Below are positions 35,302-43,882 of a stretch of 64,000 nt of DNA, one piece after another. The stretch spans positions 89,054 through 153,053 of the forward strand of contig JAEZGS010000014.1 of assembly GCA_023437225.1 (NCBI GenBank), written 5' to 3'. A program made the translations under genes and the position numbers. The stretch's first letter is position 1. Every line of letters begins with the position of its first letter. Source of the DNA: Bacteroidota bacterium. GTDB taxonomy: Bacteria > Bacteroidota > Bacteroidia > Chitinophagales > Chitinophagaceae. The notes beneath the pieces are model-generated. The model was given only the letters and a program-made list of their open reading frames with translations. It did not search any database and was not told the DNA's origin.

Positions 35302-35508
35302 GTAGTCAGTAGTCGGTAATCTGTAATCGGCCAATACAAGGCCACAAACGCGAAGAGGAATCAGGTACGGGTAGAGCGATCTCCCTGTACTTCGTTCCTC
35401 TTAATTTTTTATACCCGATTACTGATTACCGACTACCGATTACTTTTCTATTACCCACTACCGATTACTTTTCTGTCGCCGATTACCGATTACCGATTAC
35501 CGACTACT
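35301..35508. repeat. Inverted GAYTACC heptad repeats between convergent genes
   Basis: Left arm 35309-35330 (GTAGTCGGTAATCTGTAATCGG) is the reverse complement of 35415-35436 with one mismatch in 22; further direct GAYTACC units run to 35508 and enter the idi coding region, supplying its last five codons and stop. Confidence 0.9.
35353..35410 (+). terminator. Hairpin terminator nested inside the inverted repeat
   Basis: AAGAGGAA (35353-35360) pairs with TTCCTCTT (35395-35402) with partial inner pairing, followed by AATTTTTT. Suits termination of the 34693 gene, possibly helped by the outer 22-bp repeat arms. Confidence 0.65.
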
Positions 35509-36008
35509 TCAATTATTTGCGGCATCGCTATCCGGAACCACTCTGTAAACTTTGATGGCTTCAATTGGATGCTTTGTTGCACCTGCTCGAGCGACATGTA
35601 GCAATAATCGCTCACTTCTTCTTTATTGAAGTCGATGCGACCATCGTAGTTACCAAAGAAAACGTGATCGAACTCGTGTTCGGTAAGTCCGTTTTCAAAT
35701 TCTGCACGATAGGTGAAATGGAATTTCTTCGCTATGGGAACCGAAATATTTAGCTCTTCCTGTAATCGGCGCGCGGCGGCCATTTCAATTGATTCACCAG
35801 GTCGCGGATGACTACAACATGCATTGGTCCACAAACCAGGACTGTGATATTTTTCAGCAGCGCGCTTCTGAAGAAGCATGTCACCTTTTGAATTGAATAG
35901 AAACACACTGAAAGCACGATGCAATAGGCCTTTACGATGCGCTTCCATCTTTTCCATCACACCAATCTCGCGGTCTTCTGTATCTACAAGAATTACTTCC
36001 TCTATCAT
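35490..36008 (-). CDS. idi: Isopentenyl-diphosphate delta-isomerase, type 1
   Basis: Interconverts isopentenyl and dimethylallyl diphosphate. 172 aa, Nudix-like fold: HRAFSVFLFNSKGDMLLQKRA, WTNACCSHPRPGE with the catalytic Cys, and the acidic metal motif RLQEELN with EHEFDHVFFG. The ATG overlaps the stop of the preceding aminotransferase in ATGA, so idi is the last cistron of the polysaccharide operon. The C-terminal VVGNR and the TAA stop are encoded by GAYTACC repeat units. Supply of polyprenyl (undecaprenyl) carrier could explain its place there. Confidence 0.92.
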   Translation of the reverse strand: MIEEVILVDTEDREIGVMEKMEAHRKGLLHRAFSVFLFNSKGDMLLQKRAAEKYHSPGLWTNACCSHPRPGESIEMAAARRLQEELNISVPIAKKFHFTYRAEFENGLTEHEFDHVFFGNYDGRIDFNKEEVSDYCYMSLEQVQQSIQLKPSKFTEWFRIAMPQIIEVVGNR

Positions 36009-37117
36009 TCGCTTCGTTTATAAAAAGATTTAATGGCCTCAGCAACATACACCTGCTGGTCGTACGACAACTCCGGAAACATAGGTAATGATAAAATCAA
36101 GCCTTGGTTTTCGACAGCAATCGGGAAATCCTCATGGTGATGGTTAAGATATTTATAAGCCGGAAGTAACGGCAACGGTGTTGGATAGTGTATTGAAGTT
36201 TCAATTTTTCGTTCACTAAGATACCGTATCAATTTTTCTCTATTGCGTGCCTTGATTACATAGAGGTGAAAGCTATGCTTTGATGCCGGGCGAACTCTGG
36301 GGATTTCGATGTTGGGGATATCGTGAAGTAGCGCATCATAATTAGCAGCACACTTAATTCTCTGTTCAGTCCATTTTATGATGTACTTCAACTTTACCGA
36401 TAAGATGGCCGCCTGCAATCCATCAAGCCTACTATTTATTCCTTCGATTTGATGTTGGTGCTTAACAAGTGCACCATGATTAGCAAACATCCTGCATTTT
36501 GATGCCAATTCATCGTCGTTAGTAATGATAGCGCCCGCATCTCCGTATGCTCCCAAATTCTTGCCAGGAAAAAAACTAAAAGTTCCAGCTAATCCTAATG
36601 TGCCGGCGCGCTTACCGTCAATCTCGCTAAAATGGGATTGAGCACAATCTTCTATAAGATAAAGGTTATACCGTTTACAAATATCAATGATAGGAACAAG
36701 GTCCGCCATCTGGCCGTATAAATGGACTGGTATAATTGCTTTTGTTCTTGAGGTGATTTTCGACTCAATTTTCGACACATCGATTGTGAAATATTCATCC
36801 GCATCAACAAATACAGGAATTGCCCCCGTTTGAGAAATTGTTTCCGAAGTAGAAATCCAACTGTTGGCCACCGTAATGACTTCGTCCCCTGCACCAATTC
36901 CTAACATTTTGAGAACTATGTAAATGGCATCGGTACCATTTGCTACAGGTACACAATTACGAACACCATAAACTTCCCTGAATTCCCGGCTGAAGTTCTC
37001 TACATATTTTCCTCCGATAAAAGCCGCATCCGCGATTACAGAATGGATGGCAGCGTCAATCTCATTCTTAATTGAAAGATATTGTGCTTTGAGGTCTAGA
37101 AATGGTACGTTATTCAT
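36005..37117 (-). CDS. DegT/DnrJ/EryC1 sugar aminotransferase (WbpE-like)
   Basis: 370 aa from ATG 37117 (MNNVPFLDLKAQYLSI); the TTG-like start at 37165 lies in the previous gene. PLP-dependent transaminase of nucleotide sugars: PVANGTDAIYIVLKMLGIG, DCAQSHF, and SFFPGKNLGAYGDAGAI with the PLP Lys. Together with the upstream acyltransferase and oxidoreductase it resembles WbpE of the WbpB-WbpE-WbpD route to UDP-2,3-diacetamido sugars. Overlaps the acyltransferase by eight bases and idi by four. Confidence 0.85.
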   Translation of the reverse strand: MNNVPFLDLKAQYLSIKNEIDAAIHSVIADAAFIGGKYVENFSREFREVYGVRNCVPVANGTDAIYIVLKMLGIGAGDEVITVANSWISTSETISQTGAIPVFVDADEYFTIDVSKIESKITSRTKAIIPVHLYGQMADLVPIIDICKRYNLYLIEDCAQSHFSEIDGKRAGTLGLAGTFSFFPGKNLGAYGDAGAIITNDDELASKCRMFANHGALVKHQHQIEGINSRLDGLQAAILSVKLKYIIKWTEQRIKCAANYDALLHDIPNIEIPRVRPASKHSFHLYVIKARNREKLIRYLSERKIETSIHYPTPLPLLPAYKYLNHHHEDFPIAVENQGLILSLPMFPELSYDQQVYVAEAIKSFYKRSE

Positions 37118-37598
37118 TTGGCTTAATGGTCTTAAAAAATTTGGCAGGATTGCCGGCGTAGACACCCGGCTGTAAAATATCTTTTGTCACTACAGATCCA
37201 GCCCCAATTACAACATTGTCGCAAATCCGCACGGGCAAAATCGTCGCATTACTCCCTATTGACACAAAATTCCCAATGAATGTGCTTTTCCAGAGCAACT
37301 TGTTGCCCCTGGCAGGGCCACCCTCCGCAAACAAATCGTTTATAAACATCACCCCGTGGCCAATAAAACAATCGTCCCCGATTGTAACAAGTTCACAAAT
37401 GAAACTATGAGATTGTACTTTCGTTCTCCGCCCTATTGTGACATTCTTCTGTATCTCCGTAAACGGTCCGATAAAACAGTCGGAGCCTATGACACAGTCA
37501 TACATATTCAAGGGCTTCACTATTTTCACATTCTCGCCAAAAGTGACGTTACGTATTTCGGAATTAAACACCGTCGGATCCTTGTGTTTCACAGCCAA
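37110..37598 (-). CDS. Hexapeptide-repeat sugar N-acetyltransferase (WbpD/WlbB-like)
   Basis: 162 aa left-handed beta-helix: repeats such as VTFGENVKIVKPLNMYDCVIG, CFIGPFTEI, TIGDDCFIGHGVMF, then GNFVSIGSNATILP and the end VVIGAGSVVTKDI, YAGNPAKFF. Acetylates a 3-amino nucleotide sugar in the WbpD/WlbB family, which also share the KSTFIGN-type insert. Its start lies 35 bases inside the oxidoreductase gene. The gene order oxidoreductase, acetyltransferase, aminotransferase matches that pathway. Confidence 0.82.
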   Translation of the reverse strand: MAVKHKDPTVFNSEIRNVTFGENVKIVKPLNMYDCVIGSDCFIGPFTEIQKNVTIGRRTKVQSHSFICELVTIGDDCFIGHGVMFINDLFAEGGPARGNKLLWKSTFIGNFVSIGSNATILPVRICDNVVIGAGSVVTKDILQPGVYAGNPAKFFKTIKPNE

Positions 37599-38610
37599 GC
37601 ATTTTTGCAGATTCGTAGATTTTGCTGATTATTTCAACTGTTTTCATCCCTTCAAATGAATTAGTGTTGATACTTCCAGAATTTTGAAGGACATCTATTA
37701 AATTTTCGTAAACAAGCCCGTGATTACTCATAGAGCCAATATACTGTCCGTAATTATTGGGCTTATTGCCTTCAGGCAAATCTTTAAACTCAAAATCCTG
37801 AATGCTTTGATATTCTAATTCGTTCAGGTACTGCCCTCCGATCTTAACCGTGCCCTTCTCACCAAAGATCGTCAATGAGCCCTCCATGTTTTGTTTGAAG
37901 CTATTAACCGTATAATGGACCGAGCCTAACACACCATTATAAAACTCCAAAGAAACTACACCTGTATCTTCGAATTCAATTATTTCCTTATGCGCAAAGT
38001 TTCTCGTCAATGCATATGCACGCTTCACATCTCCAATTAACCAATACAGCAGATCAATGAAGTGGCTAAATTGTGTAAACAAGGTACCTCCATCCAGATC
38101 CTTTGTCCCTTTCCAGGAATTGGCATAGTAATCATTGTTGCGATTCCAGTAGCAACTAAGGTGAACGCTATAGACTTTACCAAATACACCTTTCTCTATT
38201 GCTTCCTTAACTGCTGCAACGGGTGGATTGAATCGATTTTGTTTAATAGCAAACAATCGACGATTGGCTCTTTCAGAAGCTTTTATCATCTCCCCGCAAT
38301 CATGTACGGATATCGCCATAGGCTTTTCACAAAGAACATGAAATCCTTTATTAAGACTCTTTATTGAATGTTCTGCATGCAGTCCATTTGGCGAACACAC
38401 AGAAATAACATCAATTTCAGGATGCGCATTCAGCATGTCGTCTATTTGACAGTAATATTTCGCTTCGTATCGTCCGGCTAACATTCGGGCCTTTTCCACA
38501 TCGATATCACAGGTGGCAACAAGTGCTCCGTGAGTGTGAATATGTTCGGCGTGTCGCTGTGCTATTCTACCGCATCCAACGATTCCAAATTTAATTGTAC
38601 GTTCATTCAT
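37564..38610 (-). CDS. Gfo/Idh/MocA sugar oxidoreductase (WbpB/WlbA-like)
   Basis: 348 aa. N-terminal Rossmann fold IKFGIVGCGRIAQRHAEHI; DVISVCSPNGLHAEHS; the EKP motif VLCEKPMAI with its Lys; C-terminal domain with NRFNPPVAAVKEAI, DLDGGTLFTQFSHFIDLL. Would oxidise the C3 hydroxyl of a UDP-N-acetyl-hexuronic acid before transamination. No UDP-GlcNAc 6-dehydrogenase is in the window, so that step must be encoded elsewhere. Confidence 0.82.
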   Translation of the reverse strand: MNERTIKFGIVGCGRIAQRHAEHIHTHGALVATCDIDVEKARMLAGRYEAKYYCQIDDMLNAHPEIDVISVCSPNGLHAEHSIKSLNKGFHVLCEKPMAISVHDCGEMIKASERANRRLFAIKQNRFNPPVAAVKEAIEKGVFGKVYSVHLSCYWNRNNDYYANSWKGTKDLDGGTLFTQFSHFIDLLYWLIGDVKRAYALTRNFAHKEIIEFEDTGVVSLEFYNGVLGSVHYTVNSFKQNMEGSLTIFGEKGTVKIGGQYLNELEYQSIQDFEFKDLPEGNKPNNYGQYIGSMSNHGLVYENLIDVLQNSGSINTNSFEGMKTVEIISKIYESAKMLGCETQGSDGV

Positions 38611-38627
38611 ATTTTAAGAGCAAGAGG

Positions 38628-39368
38628 TTATAGTTCTGGGTTTCTTATCTTACCAGTATCAAATAATGCATTAACCATATCATTCAAAGTGGATGAGCGC
38701 CTCATCGTTTCGAGGTGCCGTGAATGATGCATATCGGTACCTATCAGATCAATGTACTCTTTCTTCACCAGGTGTTGGGCAAGTTCCTGAACAACTTTTC
38801 CATAATAGCCGGTAAGTGAAAGCAGGTTCAACTGGAACATACTTCCAGTATTCTTCAATTCATCATAGAAGGATTTATTTGCAGCAAAGTATTGATACCT
38901 TTCAGGATGTGCAAGCACTGGTTGATAGCCCTTTATTTGCAAGTCAAATAAACGTTCTTTAAGATCCATGGGAGGACTTACAAATGAAAATTCAACAAGT
39001 ACCCAATTGTCTTTTATACAAAGAAGCGGCTGATTGGTCGATACCAACTCATCGAAATGTTCATCCATATAGTACTCTGCCGCAGAGTTCAGCACGCTGT
39101 CAATTGAACGTTTGGTAAACGCATCCTGCAATTCCGCCCTGGCTTCATCGATTGTTTCCGGTGTATTCTTGAACATATCCCATAGTATATGGGGTGTTGC
39201 AATGAACCTGCTGTAACCCGCTTCCCGCAAGCCGTTTACAAGAAACAAAGAAGTATCAACATCAGGCGATCCGTCGTCAATACCTGGGAGAATATGCGAA
39301 TGCATATCGGTTCCCAGGTTACTGAGATCAAGTTTTGCCTTGTATTTTCTTTTAAATATCGAGAACAT
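38628..39368 (-). CDS. CpsB/YwqE-type PHP-domain tyrosine phosphatase
   Basis: 246 aa. PHP metal motifs: GTDMHSHILPGIDDGSPD near the N-terminus, FIATPHI, PVLAHPERYQYF, and LIGTDMHHSRH near the end. This family dephosphorylates bacterial tyrosine kinases of capsule systems (CpsB/Wzb role), here presumably the Wzc-like kinase encoded ten genes upstream. Starts inside the end of fcl (17-base overlap). Confidence 0.88.
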   Translation of the reverse strand: MFSIFKRKYKAKLDLSNLGTDMHSHILPGIDDGSPDVDTSLFLVNGLREAGYSRFIATPHILWDMFKNTPETIDEARAELQDAFTKRSIDSVLNSAAEYYMDEHFDELVSTNQPLLCIKDNWVLVEFSFVSPPMDLKERLFDLQIKGYQPVLAHPERYQYFAANKSFYDELKNTGSMFQLNLLSLTGYYGKVVQELAQHLVKKEYIDLIGTDMHHSRHLETMRRSSTLNDMVNALFDTGKIRNPEL

Positions 39369-40302
39369 CTGCGGGCTCTTGCTTCTTTTTATATTCTTCG
39401 TATACTGACCTGATTCCTTCCTCTAAACCGATGCCTGCCTTCCAGCCAAGAGCATTTAATTTACTCACATCCATCAATTTCCTTGGTGTACCGTCAGGTT
39501 TTGATGTGTCAAATTTCAGTTCTCCATTGTAATTAACGATCCTTTGAATAAGTTTCGCCAATTCAAGTATCGGAAGATCTTCACCCGTTCCTATGTTCAC
39601 CAGTCCCGGTTCGTTATAATTTTTCATTAAGAACACACAAGCGTTTGCAAGGTCGTCTGCATGAAGGAATTCACGGCGCGGAGAACCAGTTCCCCACAAC
39701 TCAACGAAGGGTGCATCATTGATGCGTGCTTCATGGAATTTGCGGATCAACGCAGGCAACACGTGCGAGTTTTGAAGATCGTAGTTATCATTCGGACCGT
39801 AAAGATTCGTTGGCATTACCGAAATAAAGTTGCATCCATATTGAGCGCGATAAGCATCACACATTTTTATGCCTGCAATCTTCGCGATAGCATATGGCTC
39901 GTTCGTATGTTCAAGTTCACCGGTAAGTAGGTATTCTTCCTTCAAGGGTTGCGGAGCAAGCTTTGGATAGATACAGGATGAACCGAGGAACATCAGCTTT
40001 TGAACATTGTTTATATAAGCATGATGAATGACGTTCGATTGAATCATCAGGTTTTCATAAAGAAACTCTGCGCGTTTTGTATTATTTGCCATGATGCCGC
40101 CCACTTTGGCAGCAGCAAGAAATACGTACTCCGGTTTTTCTTCGGCAAAAAAATCGGCAACTTGTTGCTGATTCCTAAGGTCAAGTTCTTTAGATGTACG
40201 GGTAACGATATTCGTATAACCCATTGCTGTCAATTGCCTGTGAATGGCAGAACCTACCATCCCACGATGACCGGCAATGTATATTTTAGAAGAAGGATTC
40301 AT
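39352..40302 (-). CDS. fcl: GDP-L-fucose synthase
   Basis: 316 aa from ATG 40302. Epimerase/reductase that turns GDP-4-keto-6-deoxymannose into GDP-L-fucose with NADPH. Dinucleotide loop GHRGMVGSAIH, active-site Ser/Cys region FLGSSCIYPK, and YxxxK (YAIAK). Follows gmd by seven bases, so the two enzymes of GDP-fucose synthesis are together. Confidence 0.94.
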   Translation of the reverse strand: MNPSSKIYIAGHRGMVGSAIHRQLTAMGYTNIVTRTSKELDLRNQQQVADFFAEEKPEYVFLAAAKVGGIMANNTKRAEFLYENLMIQSNVIHHAYINNVQKLMFLGSSCIYPKLAPQPLKEEYLLTGELEHTNEPYAIAKIAGIKMCDAYRAQYGCNFISVMPTNLYGPNDNYDLQNSHVLPALIRKFHEARINDAPFVELWGTGSPRREFLHADDLANACVFLMKNYNEPGLVNIGTGEDLPILELAKLIQRIVNYNGELKFDTSKPDGTPRKLMDVSKLNALGWKAGIGLEEGIRSVYEEYKKKQEPADVLDI

Positions 40303-40309
40303 AACAACA

Positions 40310-41434
40310 TTATTCAAATTCATTCATTATTGAGAAGCCGGAATCTTTCAATAGTTTTTCGCGTTTGAACAGTTCCAGATCCGATTGCACCATTTCTGTG
40401 ATCAATTCTCTCAGTGTATAGGTCGGTTTCCATCCAAGTTTCTCATAGGCCTTTGTGGGGTCACCAATTAATAGATCAACTTCCGTTGGCCGGAAATATC
40501 TTGGATCGACACAAACCACAGGGCTCCCTACTTCAAGGTGATTGCAGTCGTCGTTGTTGATCGCTGATATATACCCGACTTCCTTTTCATTTTCCCCGCG
40601 AAACTCTATAACAATTCCTGCTTCATTGAAAGCAGTTCGAACGAAATCACGAACTGGTGTTGTTACGCCCGTGGCGATAACAAAGTCTTCGGGTGTATCC
40701 TGCTGCAAGATACGCCACATGGCATCTACATAATCCTTTGCATGACCCCAATCGCGCTGCGCGTTAAGGTTTCCCAGGTACAACTTATCCTGCATGCCCA
40801 ATGCGATCTTCGCAACGGCGCGTGTGATCTTGCGTGTAACGAAAGTTTCACCACGCAGGGGTGATTCATGATTGAACAATATACCGTTGCAAGCGAACAT
40901 GTCATATGCTTCGCGATAATTTACAGTTATCCAGTATGCATACATTTTTGCAACTGCATATGGAGAACGCGGATAGAATGGCGTACGTTCAGTTTGCGGA
41001 ACTTCCTGAACCTTTCCATAAAGCTCTGATGTAGATGCCTGGTAGATGCGCGTTTTTTGCGTTAACCCAAGTAATCGAACCGCTTCGAGGATACGCAAAG
41101 TGCCAAGGCCGTCAGCATTTCCCGTATATTCCGGGGTTTCAAAACTCACCTGTACGTGGCTCATAGCAGCCAGGTTATATATTTCATCGGGTTGAACTTC
41201 CTGGATGATGCGTATGAGATTGGTGGAATCAGTAAGGTCGCCGTAATGAAGCTTAAAATTCACATTCTTTTCGTGCGGATCCTGGTAGAGGTGATCTATG
41301 CGGTCGGTATTAAATAATGACGATCTGCGTTTGATCCCATGCACTTGGTACCCCTTGCTTAAAAGCAGTTCACTCAGGTAAGCTCCATCCTGGCCGGTAA
41401 CACCGGTAATAAGGGCAACTTTATGTTGATTCAT
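40310..41434 (-). CDS. gmd: GDP-mannose 4,6-dehydratase
   Basis: 374 aa. Short-chain dehydrogenase fold: LITGVTGQDGAYLSELLL, KRRSSLFNTDRIDHLY, YGDLTDSTNLIRI, and the catalytic YAVAK with STSELYGKVQE. First step to GDP-fucose. Its ATG overlaps the preceding glycosyltransferase stop (ATGA). Confidence 0.95.
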   Translation of the reverse strand: MNQHKVALITGVTGQDGAYLSELLLSKGYQVHGIKRRSSLFNTDRIDHLYQDPHEKNVNFKLHYGDLTDSTNLIRIIQEVQPDEIYNLAAMSHVQVSFETPEYTGNADGLGTLRILEAVRLLGLTQKTRIYQASTSELYGKVQEVPQTERTPFYPRSPYAVAKMYAYWITVNYREAYDMFACNGILFNHESPLRGETFVTRKITRAVAKIALGMQDKLYLGNLNAQRDWGHAKDYVDAMWRILQQDTPEDFVIATGVTTPVRDFVRTAFNEAGIVIEFRGENEKEVGYISAINNDDCNHLEVGSPVVCVDPRYFRPTEVDLLIGDPTKAYEKLGWKPTYTLRELITEMVQSDLELFKREKLLKDSGFSIMNEFE

Positions 41435-42174
41435 CGAATGATATATTGTAAAATTTTTCGGACCGGTTTAAGGTACAAAGTAAAGAAATAAGGCTGCAGT
41501 CCGTTCAACTTCCACGCCAGTCTGTCTTCTTTATTTGCGTTAACCCGGTTCCTGAAAGAAGCATTGCTCACTCCGCCGGCACGCATTCGCACAAGCACTT
41601 CGGGGATGTACGCAGCTTTTAGCTGGTTTTTAAATAGCACCCGAAGCATGAACTCGTAGTCAGCAGCGGATCTTAGAGCTGTATTGAAGTTCCCAAGTTG
41701 TTGGTAAACTTCTTTACGAACAAAAAATGTTGGATGTGGTGGCATCCAACCGAAAAGGAAATCATTGCGTGCATAACTTCCCGATCTCCAGGTGCGGATC
41801 ACCTTATCAGTGTTCAGTTGATCGACATATTGAAGATCGCCATAAACCGCGTCAATGCCTGGCACAAATGCCTCGGCAACCTTTGCAATGACTTTTTCAT
41901 TTACATAAAAATCATCTGAGTTAAGTATACCAATAACATCACCGGTAGCATGAGCGATCCCTTTATTCATTGCATCATAGATGCCATTGTCTTTTTCAGA
42001 ATGAATGAATGACACATGCGGATAGCTGCGGCAGATATCAAGAGTGGAGTCTTTTGATAATCCATCGACAATAATGTGTTCGATCAACGGATGAGTCTGA
42101 TGTCTTACCGACTCAAGAGTGTCAGCGATGGTTGCTGCACTATTGTACGTAGCAGTGATGATTGAGATTATCAT
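41431..42174 (-). CDS. Family 2 glycosyltransferase
   Basis: 247 aa from ATG 42174; the upstream extension to 42267 is read from the wcaF-like gene. GT-A fold: IISIITATYNSAATIADTLESV, DGLSKDSTLDI, and the DXD-like NSDDFY, then GDLQYVD and FFVRKEVYQQLG. Similar to WcaE-type transferases that extend exopolysaccharide repeat units. No transmembrane segment. Four bases after the acyltransferase stop. Confidence 0.88.
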   Translation of the reverse strand: MIISIITATYNSAATIADTLESVRHQTHPLIEHIIVDGLSKDSTLDICRSYPHVSFIHSEKDNGIYDAMNKGIAHATGDVIGILNSDDFYVNEKVIAKVAEAFVPGIDAVYGDLQYVDQLNTDKVIRTWRSGSYARNDFLFGWMPPHPTFFVRKEVYQQLGNFNTALRSAADYEFMLRVLFKNQLKAAYIPEVLVRMRAGGVSNASFRNRVNANKEDRLAWKLNGLQPYFFTLYLKPVRKILQYIIR

Positions 42175-42178
42175 GGGG

Positions 42179-42745
42179 TCACTTAATAACTCTCGCCCGA
42201 ATTTTAGCAGCCGGATTTCCCTGATATATACTATAAGGCTCGAGCTCTTTGGTGGCAACAGACCCAACCGCTAAAACGGCATGCGAATGGCAAATAACCC
42301 CGGGGCAGACAACTGCTTTAGCACCTATCCATACTCCGTCTTCAATTATAATCTTGCCTATCGTTAGATCAAAAGTGCTCTTACTATAATTATGGTTGCC
42401 GGTTAAAAGCATTGCCCCTTGCGATATACAGACATTCGATCCAATAGAAACTTCAGCCAAATTATCGATCCATACTTTTTCGCCTATCCAGGAATAGTCT
42501 CCGATCGACAGTTTCCATGGGTACTTAATGTTCACTCCGGGTTTGATAATAACATTGCGGCCTAGCCTTGCACCAAATAATTTCAGTAAGACAACTCTTA
42601 TATAGCTGGATGGATTTAATGGATTTATGAAACAAATTACGTTTACTAAAAACCAGCAAATCTGCTTGAGCTTAGTAGCCCCCAAGTAATTTTTATACCA
42701 ATCGTTATGGTATACTGAGAGTGTTGTTTTTTGAAAATTGCTCAT
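42179..42745 (-). CDS. WcaF-like polysaccharide acetyltransferase
   Basis: 188 aa. N-terminal hydrophobic helix region (LKQICWFLVNVICFINPLN) then hexapeptide repeats: LGRNVIIKPGVNIKYPWKLSIGDYSWIGE, EVSIGSNVCISQGAML, IIEDGVWIGAKAVVCPGV, with the catalytic His in LLTGNHNY. Matches the colanic-acid WcaF group that O-acetylates the repeat unit. Start overlaps the upstream glycosyltransferase by 41 bases. Confidence 0.87.
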   Translation of the reverse strand: MSNFQKTTLSVYHNDWYKNYLGATKLKQICWFLVNVICFINPLNPSSYIRVVLLKLFGARLGRNVIIKPGVNIKYPWKLSIGDYSWIGEKVWIDNLAEVSIGSNVCISQGAMLLTGNHNYSKSTFDLTIGKIIIEDGVWIGAKAVVCPGVICHSHAVLAVGSVATKELEPYSIYQGNPAAKIRARVIK

Positions 42746-43859
42746 ATTGAGCGCGGATTAGGGTTAAGATATTCTGAGATATATCTGGCCATGTAGGCAT
42801 GAGACTCACGAGTTGTCGAGCATTTTCCACCTTCTGTTGAAGCTTGTCTTTATGTTGGAAAGCTGCGGTTAATACATTGTAGATGTCCTCTGGGTCAAGC
42901 GGATTGAAATAGTATGCATTGTCACCACATACATCGACCGCAAAATCTAGTCTCGAAGTAAATATAGGTCTGCCAAAATACATGGATTCAACATACGTTT
43001 GCGAGTATGACTCTAAAAGCGTGGGCAATAACAATCCATCAGTCTGGCAGTATAATGCTGGTACTTCAGACATTGCAACCGTTCCAAGATTTAAAATGAT
43101 TTCATTCAGTGATCTGGACTTGATTGCATTGATAAATTTGTCAGCACCGTTTCCATCGCTAGTGGAAACCGTAGTAACAATGCGAATCTGTGCATTCCTT
43201 TCTCTTATAAGTTCAGCTACTTTCAATAACACTTCCACGTTTTTGTGTGGATAGTAGCGAGCGAGACAAAGTAGATGGATCTGATCGTTACTAAACTTGT
43301 ATCGTGATGTTGGGGCGTCGTTCGATAATAAACTTATTCCATTAGGCACTACTGATGAAGGGATAGGACCAAAAGTCCTCCCAAAACGTCTTTGCGCACT
43401 TACTGTCTGCAACAAAATATGTGTCGCATATTTCATCCTCGATTTGATCAACAGACCCATTGCTTTTATATACAAGGACTCCGTCAGCGACATTCGCTTC
43501 CAGACGGCTGATTCCGGATACAAGGGATACGGCACATGAAACAATAAAAGTTGTGGTATATTTTTAACGGGTAAGGCTACATTACCCATGGAGAATATCA
43601 CCTTCGGCTGCGTTTGTTCGAGCTTCTTCATAATCCAACTATCGAGCGCCAGTCGATTAAACACAGAATTCAATCTTGACGGTACAAAGTCAAGTTGAAT
43701 ATTTAATAATTGAAGTTGTCTGCATTCATCCAAATCAGGAACAACGGCCAAAACACGCATTCCTTCATTTAATAAGCCGTCGAATGATTTGAGAAAATTT
43801 ACCAGGACACTCTTTCCCCCGCCAACCTTTAGCGTGGCTGCATTTATGAATAGCTTCAT
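42705..43859 (-). CDS. Glycosyltransferase family 4/1
   Basis: 384 aa from ATG 43859. GT-B fold: N-domain with NAATLKVGGGKSVLVNF; C-domain with LLCLARYYPHKNVEVLLKV, LYCQTDGLLLPTLLESYSQTYVESMYFGRPI, carrying the nucleotide-sugar E(x7)E pattern, and YYFNPLDPEDI. Probably a cytoplasmic transferase adding one sugar of the repeat. 23 bases after the GH56-like gene. Confidence 0.85.
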   Translation of the reverse strand: MKLFINAATLKVGGGKSVLVNFLKSFDGLLNEGMRVLAVVPDLDECRQLQLLNIQLDFVPSRLNSVFNRLALDSWIMKKLEQTQPKVIFSMGNVALPVKNIPQLLLFHVPYPLYPESAVWKRMSLTESLYIKAMGLLIKSRMKYATHILLQTVSAQRRFGRTFGPIPSSVVPNGISLLSNDAPTSRYKFSNDQIHLLCLARYYPHKNVEVLLKVAELIRERNAQIRIVTTVSTSDGNGADKFINAIKSRSLNEIILNLGTVAMSEVPALYCQTDGLLLPTLLESYSQTYVESMYFGRPIFTSRLDFAVDVCGDNAYYFNPLDPEDIYNVLTAAFQHKDKLQQKVENARQLVSLMPTWPDISQNILTLIRAQYEQFSKNNTLSIP

Positions 43860-43882
43860 CAATAGTTAATACGTTTGACTAA

